NCBI GenBank assembly: GCA_014534415.1
Contig: JACVRM010000072.1
Span: 1-10,211 of the forward strand
DNA: 10,211 nt
Reading direction: 5' to 3'
From: Thermoleophilia bacterium
Lineage (GTDB): Bacteria; Actinomycetota; Thermoleophilia; Gaiellales; Gaiellaceae
Below, piece by piece: positions 6,840 through 10,211 of this stretch. The notes beneath the pieces are model-generated. The model was not told the origin of the DNA. It saw only the letters and a program-made list of their open reading frames with translations, and did no database searches. Every line of letters starts with the position of its first letter. The stretch's first letter is position 1. The position numbers and the translations under genes were made by a program.

Positions 6840-7622
6840 CTACGGCTTCAAGCGCCAGCCTCGTCCGATCAGTGAGACAAGTGCGGCGAAGGCGGCTACC
6901 GCGGCGAGGCCGGCTACGCCGAGCGACAGCCAGACGGGCGTCTCGTGCTCACCCGTGAACCCGGCGCGGGTGGCGTCGACGAGGTAGAAGAGCGGGTCGA
7001 GCCGTGTCAACGTCTCCCACGGCTGCGCGAGGCTGGCGGCCGAGTAGAAGACGCCGCCGAGCAGCGCCAGCGGGGTGATGAGGAGGTTCGCCACGAATGC
7101 GTGCTGGTCGAAGCTCTCGGCCCACATGCCGGTGATGACGCCGAGCACGGCGAAGACCGAGCCGGTCGAGAGGAGCGCGACGAGCGCGAGCAGGGGATCG
7201 GCCGGTCCGCCGGAGAAGGGCGCCGCGACGGCAGCGACGAGGAGCGCCGCGACGCCGCCGCGCAGGAGGCCGCCGGTCACGTATCCGAGCGCGAGCTGCC
7301 AGTGACGCATCGGACTCGTCAGCACGTCCTCGACGTAGCCCTCGCTCTTCGCCTGGAAGAGGCTGGTCGAGTTGTTCGCGAACGCCTGCCCCGCGACCGT
7401 CATGACGAGCAGGCCGGGCAGGATGAACGAGAGGTAGTCCGTGCCGTCGGCATCGCGAAGGCGGCTCCCCAGCGCGCCGCCGAAGACAGCCAGAAAGAGC
7501 AGGGCTGTCGCGACGGGCGGAGCGATCGTCTGCGTCCAGAGCGCGAGCACGCGGCGCGTCTCCCGACCCGCCAGGGCGAGCATCGCGCGGCGCTCGATCG
7601 CGCGCAGCTCGGCCGCTGTCAC
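6840..7622 (-). CDS. ABC-2 type transporter permease (YadH-like)
   Basis: The protein has 260 residues. The GTG start at 7622 overlaps the stop of the ATPase gene by four bases (GTGA), which implies translational coupling. About six membrane segments are visible: around LLFLAVFGGALG, FILPGLLVMTVAGQAF, LLRGGVAALLVAAVAA, SVFAVLGVITGMWA, LLITPLALLGGVFYS and VAGLAAVAAFAALVSLIG. The pattern RETRRVLALWTQTIAPP, the ILPGL segment after a short loop, and TPLALLGGVFYS followed by LDPLFYLVDATRAGF match the E. coli YadH/NodJ type of ABC-2 exporter permease. Length is normal for the family. With the upstream ATPase it should form an inner-membrane exporter of two permeases and two ATPases. The substrate is unknown; drugs, lipids and polysaccharides are all exported by relatives. 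An earlier in-frame start at 7826 would lie wholly inside the ATPase gene and is rejected. Confidence 0.9.
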   Translation of the reverse strand: MTAAELRAIERRAMLALAGRETRRVLALWTQTIAPPVATALLFLAVFGGALGSRLRDADGTDYLSFILPGLLVMTVAGQAFANNSTSLFQAKSEGYVEDVLTSPMRHWQLALGYVTGGLLRGGVAALLVAAVAAPFSGGPADPLLALVALLSTGSVFAVLGVITGMWAESFDQHAFVANLLITPLALLGGVFYSAASLAQPWETLTRLDPLFYLVDATRAGFTGEHETPVWLSLGVAGLAAVAAFAALVSLIGRGWRLKP

Positions 7623-8368
7623 TGCCTCATCGCCTCGACGTAGGCGTCCTCCAGCCGGCTGCCTCCGAACCGGCCCACGAGCTCGCGCGTCGTCCCCTCG
7701 GCGATGATCCGACCGGCGCGGATGAAGGCGATCCGCTCGCAGAGAGCGTGTGCCTCCTCCAGGTAGTGCGTCGTCAGCAGGACCGTCGTCTGCTCTTCGC
7801 CGTGGAGGCGGGACAGGTAGCGCCACAGGTCGTGCCGCAACTCCAGGTCGACGCCCGCCGTCGGCTCGTCCAGCATCACGAGGCGCGGCCGGTGAACGAG
7901 CGCCCGCGCAATCAGCAGTCGCCGTCTCATCCCTCCGGATAGGCGGTGCGGGTAGGTGCTCGCCTTCGCCCGTAGGTCGAAGACGTCGAGGAGGTCATCG
8001 GCGCGCCTCTCCGCGTCCCGGCGGGACATGCCGAAGTAGCGGCCGTGGTAGGCCAAGACCTCGCGGGCGGTGAGGAAGCGGTCGAGGTGGATCTCCTGCG
8101 GCGCGAGGCCGACCAGGAGCCTCGCCCGCTGGTAGTCGCGGACGGCGTCGTGGCCGAACACGAACAGACGCCCGGCGGGAGCCCGGACGAGGCCGCTCGC
8201 CATGCCGATCAGTGTCGTCTTTCCGGAGCCGTTCGGCCCGAGCAGCCCGAAGAAGCAGCCGGCGGGAATGCGGAGATTGAGGTCGGCGAGCGCGTGCGTG
8301 CCGTCCGAGTACACCTTGTCGAGCCGCTCGACCCACAGAGCCGCGCTCTGGCGGGCGAGTTTGTCCAC
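7619..8368 (-). CDS. ABC transporter ATP-binding protein (YadG-like)
   Basis: The protein has 249 residues from the GTG at 8368 and shows all nucleotide-binding motifs in order. They are Walker A GPNGSGKTT (~45-53), Q-loop APQE (~94), signature LSGGMRRRLLIARAL (~143), Walker B RLVMLDEPTAGVD (~165), and the H-loop in LLTTHYLEEA (~199). It resembles E. coli YadG and the DrrA/CcmA class of exporter ATPases, especially around the signature and the GVDLELR D-loop. It is shorter than YadG (about 308 residues) because it lacks the C-terminal extension. It powers the permease encoded directly downstream, with which it overlaps by four bases. A TAnnnT box six bases upstream of the start suggests a leaderless transcript. 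The MFS gene is divergent across a 73-base gap. Confidence 0.92.
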   Translation of the reverse strand: MDKLARQSAALWVERLDKVYSDGTHALADLNLRIPAGCFFGLLGPNGSGKTTLIGMASGLVRAPAGRLFVFGHDAVRDYQRARLLVGLAPQEIHLDRFLTAREVLAYHGRYFGMSRRDAERRADDLLDVFDLRAKASTYPHRLSGGMRRRLLIARALVHRPRLVMLDEPTAGVDLELRHDLWRYLSRLHGEEQTTVLLTTHYLEEAHALCERIAFIRAGRIIAEGTTRELVGRFGGSRLEDAYVEAMRQ

Positions 8369-8380
8369 GCCGGCACGCTA
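8366..8380 (-). promoter_or_regulatory. Putative leaderless promoter of the ABC exporter operon
   Basis: On the minus strand TAGCGT (8375-8380) is followed by six bases and the GTG start at 8368-8366, with no Shine-Dalgarno sequence. The spacing equals that at the cyclase gene start. No -35 box is evident. Confidence 0.45.
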
Positions 8381-8441
8381 GCGCCCGCAACGCATGCGGC
8401 GATCACCGGCCGGCCGCTTGCCTCCCCGGCGCCCAATGTGA

Positions 8442-10112
8442 GTGGATAGCTACGTGAGCCGGCCCGTCAGCGCGGTGTTGGCGCTCGGCGCCGTGCTGCG
8501 CAACCGGAACCTCCGACGCGTCGAGCTCGCCTGGGGTGCGCTGATCACTGCCGAGTGGGCGCATCTCGTGGCGCTCGGCGTTTTCGCGTACGAGGCCGCC
8601 GGCGCGGCCGGCGTCGGCATCGCGGGCGTCGTCCGGTTGCTGCCCGCCGCGCTCGTTGCACCGTTCGCCGCGGTCCTGGGCGACCGGTTCCGGCGTGAGC
8701 GCTTCCTCGTCGCAGTCTCGCTGCTCGGCTCAGGCGCGCTGGCCGGCTCTGCGGCCGCCTTCTTCGTCGACGAGAACCAGGTTCTCGTCGTCGGTCTCGC
8801 CGGCGTGGTCGGGCTAGCCACGACGCTCGTCCGCCCAGCGCTGCAGGCGCTCCTTCCTTCACTCGCGCGGACGCCGGAGGAGCTGATCGCATCAAACGGG
8901 GCAACGAGCACGATCGAGAGCGTCGGGGCGCTCGCCGGCCCTCTTCTTGCAGGCGTGCTCGTCTCCGGTGCCGACGCCGGCGTCGTCTTCGTCGCAGGAG
9001 CCGTGGCGTTTGTCGCCGCCGCGGTGCTCGTCGCACGCGTCACGGTCGAAGGCCGCATTCACGTAAGTGCAGCGGCGTTCGGCCAGAGCGGCGGCCGCGG
9101 CCTGCTGGCGGGCTTCCACGTCGTCATGCGAGCGCCGAAGCCTCGACTCGTAATCGGGCTGATGGTCGCCCAGAGCTTTGTCCGCGGCTGTCTGAACGTT
9201 CTCATCGTGGTGACCGCATTCCGCGTCCTCGACGCCGGAGGGGGAGCTGTCGGCTACATGAACTCGGCTTTCGGGGTCGGAGGCCTCGTTGGCGCGTTGG
9301 GAGCGCTCAATCTGGCGGGCCGCCGGCTCGCGATTCCGTTCGGCGCGGCCCTCGTCTTCTGGGGGCTTCCGATCGCCCTGTTCGCGCCGTGGGAGCACCT
9401 CGCGGTCGCCCTGTTCCTGCTCGCGATCGTGGGCGCCGCGAATAGTGTCGAGGATGTCGCGGGCTTCACGCTGCTGCAGCGCATCATCCCCGACCAGCTT
9501 CTGACCCGTGCCCTAGCTGTGCTCTGGGGTCTCGCGATGGGCGCCGCGGCGCTCGGGTCGATCACGGCGCCGATTGTGATTAGCGCCATCGGCCCGCGGG
9601 CGGCGCTCGTCGCCGTCGGCCTGGTGCTGCCGCTGCTCACGATCTGCGCGTGGCGGGCGCTGGCGGAGATCGACCGAACAGTCGCGGCGCCGAGTGCCGA
9701 GCTGGCGCTGATCCACCGCACGCCGATGTTCGCGCCGCTCTCGCTGGCCGCCAAGGAGCACCTGGCCGCCAAGCTGATGGCGACTTCTGTCGGTCGTGGT
9801 GAGGTCGTCGTCCAGGCGGGCGAGCCGGGCGACCATTTCTACTTCGTAGGCGCCGGGGAGCTGGAGATCGTCGCGGACGGGGTGCAGGCCGTCGCCCGAC
9901 CCGGCGACTCCTTCGGCGAGATCGCGCTGCTCCGCGACGTCCCGCGAACAGCGACGGTGCGGGCGCTCGTCGATTCCGAGCTCTTTGCGCTGAACCGTGC
10001 GGACTTCCTGACCGCGGTGGCCGGGCATGCAGGAGCTCGCGCGGCCGGGGAGGCGGTCGTCGAAGAGCGGCTTGCCGCGGGCGCCTCGTCGGCTTCGTCT
10101 CCTCGCGCCTAG
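8442..10112 (+). CDS. MFS transporter with C-terminal cyclic-nucleotide-binding domain
   Basis: The protein has 556 residues from the GTG at 8442; GTG 8454 would give an N-terminus four residues shorter, and neither has a good ribosome binding site. Residues ~20-410 contain about 10-12 membrane segments of an MFS permease of the type seen in actinobacterial MFS-cNMP proteins, with a motif-A-like GDRFRRER at 80-87 after the second segment. Residues ~423-540 are a cNMP/Crp-type domain. It opens MFAPLSLAAKEHLAAKL, then EVVVQAGEPGDHFYFVGAGE, and has the phosphate-binding cassette GDSFGEIALLRDVPRTATV (488-506) with G492, E493 and R502, the residues that hold the cyclic phosphate. Binding of cAMP or cGMP is therefore plausible and could gate transport from the cytoplasmic side. 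The transported substrate is unknown. It is divergent from the ABC exporter operon. Confidence 0.9.
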   Translation: MDSYVSRPVSAVLALGAVLRNRNLRRVELAWGALITAEWAHLVALGVFAYEAAGAAGVGIAGVVRLLPAALVAPFAAVLGDRFRRERFLVAVSLLGSGALAGSAAAFFVDENQVLVVGLAGVVGLATTLVRPALQALLPSLARTPEELIASNGATSTIESVGALAGPLLAGVLVSGADAGVVFVAGAVAFVAAAVLVARVTVEGRIHVSAAAFGQSGGRGLLAGFHVVMRAPKPRLVIGLMVAQSFVRGCLNVLIVVTAFRVLDAGGGAVGYMNSAFGVGGLVGALGALNLAGRRLAIPFGAALVFWGLPIALFAPWEHLAVALFLLAIVGAANSVEDVAGFTLLQRIIPDQLLTRALAVLWGLAMGAAALGSITAPIVISAIGPRAALVAVGLVLPLLTICAWRALAEIDRTVAAPSAELALIHRTPMFAPLSLAAKEHLAAKLMATSVGRGEVVVQAGEPGDHFYFVGAGELEIVADGVQAVARPGDSFGEIALLRDVPRTATVRALVDSELFALNRADFLTAVAGHAGARAAGEAVVEERLAAGASSASSPRA

Positions 10113-10171
10113 TACGCCGCAATCGTGCGTGCGCTCGCCACCGTCCGACGACGAGCCACGCGCTGCGGCGC

Positions 10172-10211
10172 TCACAGCCTGCCGGCGTCGACGATGCGCT
10201 GAAGGAAGCGC
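10172..10211 (-). CDS. Possible C-terminal end of a minus-strand gene, cut by the window edge
   Basis: On the minus strand the last bases read RFLQRIVDAGRL and stop at TGA (10174-10172). This looks like an ordinary protein end and would be convergent with the MFS gene, leaving a 59-base gap in which I see no clear terminator. Twelve codons are too few to identify a family or to exclude chance. Confidence 0.3.
   Translation of the reverse strand, partial: RFLQRIVDAGRL

Noticed and set aside
6840..7826. Longer 328-residue permease start at 7826
   Set aside because: The extra N-terminus would be Arg/Pro/Gly-rich and lie wholly inside the ATPase gene; the GTG at 7622 with the 4-base overlap fits the operon and family length.

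Overview
The window is a very GC-rich bacterial chromosome segment. Its MutS2 tail, the class III cyclase/ATPase gene, two GTG starts preceded at six bases by a TAnnnT box, and the MFS-cNMP fusion suggest an actinobacterium, perhaps of the Thermoleophilia/Gaiellales type. That placement is inference from protein style and base composition; there is no rRNA or other marker. I found no tRNA, rRNA, CRISPR array, insertion sequence or attachment site.

Layout: (1) 2-304 (+) is the C-terminal Smr domain of MutS2, cut by the window edge. (2) 440-4204 (+) is a large exported protein joining a nucleotide pyrophosphatase/phosphodiesterase (alkaline-phosphatase superfamily) to a complete UshA/CD73-like 5'-nucleotidase. 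It ends in a perfect 12-bp hairpin. (3) 4326-5206 (-) holds a DUF1326 protein with a CxCxxxCxC cluster and, downstream, a small unrecognised ORF. (4) 5296-6819 (+) is a damaged region. An adenylate/guanylate cyclase-ATPase gene has a one-base frameshift near 5404 and is cut near 6465, where it joins the C-terminal half of a 3-hydroxybutyrate-dehydrogenase-like SDR in another frame. (5) 6840-8368 (-) is a two-gene YadG/YadH-type ABC exporter operon with a 4-base GTGA overlap. (6) 8442-10112 (+) is an MFS transporter with a C-terminal cyclic-nucleotide-binding domain. (7) The last 40 bases may hold the end of a convergent minus-strand gene.

Functional reading: the strongest biological idea is the phosphodiesterase/5'-nucleotidase fusion. 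It would carry out nucleotide to NMP to nucleoside plus phosphate outside the cytoplasm on one polypeptide, as ENPP1 and CD73 do as separate enzymes in animals. The MFS-cNMP fusion suggests a transporter gated by a cyclic nucleotide. The only cyclase here is broken and has a His where class III cyclases carry the transition-state Asn, so a local signalling pair is doubtful. The cyclase/SDR junction is either a real deletion scar or an assembly chimera, and the sequence alone cannot decide which. I see no multi-gene defence or mobile system.
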